A DNA stretch of 64,000 nucleotides from the NCBI GenBank assembly GCA_946965045.2, contig OX337242.1, positions 248,001 to 312,000 of the forward strand. The letters run 5' to 3'. This DNA is from Epithemia pelagica. Its lineage: Eukaryota > Bacillariophyta > Bacillariophyceae > Surirellales > Surirellaceae. Shown piece by piece: positions 62,775-64,000 of this stretch (position 1 is its first letter; each line of letters begins with the position of its first letter). A program made the position numbers and the translations under genes. A model generated the notes under the pieces. That model was not told the origin of the DNA. It worked only from the letters and a program-made list of their open reading frames with translations, and searched no databases.

Positions 62775-63947
62775 CTATTCCACGTAGAGTTCTTCGTCCA
62801 TACCCTCTCCTTCGTACTTGCGATTCTTCTTCTTTTTGGACCGACTCTTTTTGCTCCGACTGTCATTTCGTACAATATACTGCTCTTCCTCCATTCGGTT
62901 GTATCCCATTTCTTCATCCATATCGTAGGATGCGCGATGATGGCTGAGACTTTTGCGTTTGGAGGGAGATTTCTTTCGAGATCGTCCTTCTCGGGACTCG
63001 TCCTGTGGGTGATCCCCCTTGTGTCGTCGATCTTGTTTCGGGTTACCTTCACGTTCTTCAGGATATATATCCTCTTCGCGCTCTTCTGGCATGCGAGCAT
63101 AGTATCCTTCTCCGTTTTCTTCGTCCTGCGACTGACCTCGTCGCTTCTTCTTTCGAGAGGCAACGCTTTTTCGCGACTTTTCCTCCACTGCATCTGGATT
63201 GTTCTTTTTCTTTTTCCAATATTTCCGACTTTGCCGATCCAAATGGTCCTCCAAACCTTTGCGAACCTTGGGAGGACTCGATTGTTTTCGTTCCGCCTTT
63301 CCTGGCTGTCCATCATTGGGGGTTTCGCCGCCGCTGGCATCGATTTCTTGTAGGGGACTGTACAAACTGGAATGCAAATGCGCCTGCACGGCATCAGTCC
63401 ACACATGAAGAATGTAATCGACCGGGACATAGGCACGCGATCGTGTCGAAGGAGCGTCCGTCTCAAAGCCTTTCATGGGCTTGAGTCGAAATCTGACAAT
63501 CTTGTTGGATTTTTCATTGTATTTCTTCAAGATATTGTCCACGTCCCGTTCCACCAAGGTATCCACATAACAGATCCGGTACGTAAAGGCAACACACGAA
63601 CTCATGGCATAAAAGGCGAAAATGGATAACATGGTCACAAAGGCGACGGAAAAATTGACCAAAAAGGCGAGTCCCACCACCAACGCCACCTCTGCCACCA
63701 ACATGTAGATGGTGGTCAAAAAATAGCCAATGTTATTGTATTGGACTCCCGGTCGAAAGGCTTGTTCGATATCCTTTTTGAATTGTTTCCAGTCCTTGAC
63801 AGAAAGATACAGCTGGATTCCTTTGGGTTGACTGCCTTCCAATTTCCCATTGGCGATCCGCAGCTTGATTTTGTTCACACCCGAACTCATTGTGAGATCA
63901 TCATAGTCCTTGGTGCGACTTCTTGCTCTCGACGCGGTCGACTTCAT
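62775..63947 (-). CDS. Two-helix membrane protein, paralogue of 58931-59863
   Basis: The 390-residue protein starts at the ATG at 63947. It shares with the gene at 58931: IANGKLEGSQPKGIQLY, VKDWKQFKKDIEQAFRPGVQ, two membrane segments (AEVALVVGLAFLVNFSVAF and FAFYAMSSCVAFTY), YRICYVDTLVERDVDNILKK and VPVDYILHVW. The C-terminal tail is different: long, Lys/Arg/Glu/Ser-rich and strongly charged, against the Thr/Asn-rich tail of its partner. The conserved head with diverging disordered tails suggests a common membrane anchor with different cytosolic partners. Function unknown. Confidence 0.75.
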   Translation of the reverse strand: MKSTASRARSRTKDYDDLTMSSGVNKIKLRIANGKLEGSQPKGIQLYLSVKDWKQFKKDIEQAFRPGVQYNNIGYFLTTIYMLVAEVALVVGLAFLVNFSVAFVTMLSIFAFYAMSSCVAFTYRICYVDTLVERDVDNILKKYNEKSNKIVRFRLKPMKGFETDAPSTRSRAYVPVDYILHVWTDAVQAHLHSSLYSPLQEIDASGGETPNDGQPGKAERKQSSPPKVRKGLEDHLDRQSRKYWKKKKNNPDAVEEKSRKSVASRKKKRRGQSQDEENGEGYYARMPEEREEDIYPEEREGNPKQDRRHKGDHPQDESREGRSRKKSPSKRKSLSHHRASYDMDEEMGYNRMEEEQYIVRNDSRSKKSRSKKKKNRKYEGEGMDEELYVE

Positions 63948-64000
63948 GGTGATCGCTCGCCTGTTGTCTCCCTCGAGTCGTTCTCTCTCTCTCTCTACAA

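Overview
The window looks like nuclear DNA of a diatom, most likely a pennate one; the species cannot be fixed from sequence alone. The reasons are short GT-AG introns, an HSF-type transcription factor of the kind that is expanded in diatoms, a copia element whose gag lacks a zinc knuckle and whose pol carries a chromodomain-like module as in diatom CoDi elements, a thylakoid-lumen-type protein with a twin-arginine motif, and many long proteins rich in Ser/Thr/Asn/Asp.

The left half (about 1-33,500) is mostly mobile DNA with few host genes: a helical-repeat protein (586-1377), the methylcrotonoyl-CoA carboxylase beta subunit (12324-14341) and an HSF (15677-16702). Four elements can be delimited by terminal repeats, three of them with target-site duplications. 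(a) A small element with 31-bp terminal inverted repeats (TIRs) (2025-8145) is split by a Ty3/gypsy LTR retrotransposon (2120-7989; 204-bp LTRs, duplication CATAT) whose pol is broken by a frameshift, a stop codon and a 245-bp tandem duplication. (b) A PIF/Harbinger transposon (8252-11261; duplication TTA) has a Myb-like accessory gene and a transposase with one nonsense codon. (c) A 12.9-kb hAT element (17184-30036; duplication CATTGATC) encodes an intact 1260-residue transposase and, convergently, an intact 636-residue protein ending in an endonuclease III-like HhH-GPD DNA glycosylase domain. (d) A copia element (17201-23260; 113-bp identical LTRs) sits only 17 bp inside the left end of the hAT element. 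The hAT-borne DNA glycosylase is the most unusual find. The stretch 30045-33589 has no gene but holds further inverted repeats and a short TA-flanked MITE.

The right half (33,590-64,000) is host sequence with closely spaced genes: a PPR-like organellar protein, an RNase P/MRP Rpp29 (POP4) homologue, a three-exon AAAP amino-acid transporter, a family of low-complexity proteins, an HAD hydrolase, a Crinkler-like protein with a kinase domain, a small basic protein, a DUF6816-like lumenal protein, and two related two-helix membrane proteins flanking it in inverted orientation. A block made of the transporter 5' end, the shared promoter and the neighbouring low-complexity gene has been duplicated in tandem (first copy about 42,700-45,752, second about 45,880-48,600). 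The second copy is degenerate and has been invaded by a 438-bp foldback palindrome.

There is no operon structure. Gene order gives functional hints only inside the mobile elements and in the inverted membrane-protein pair.
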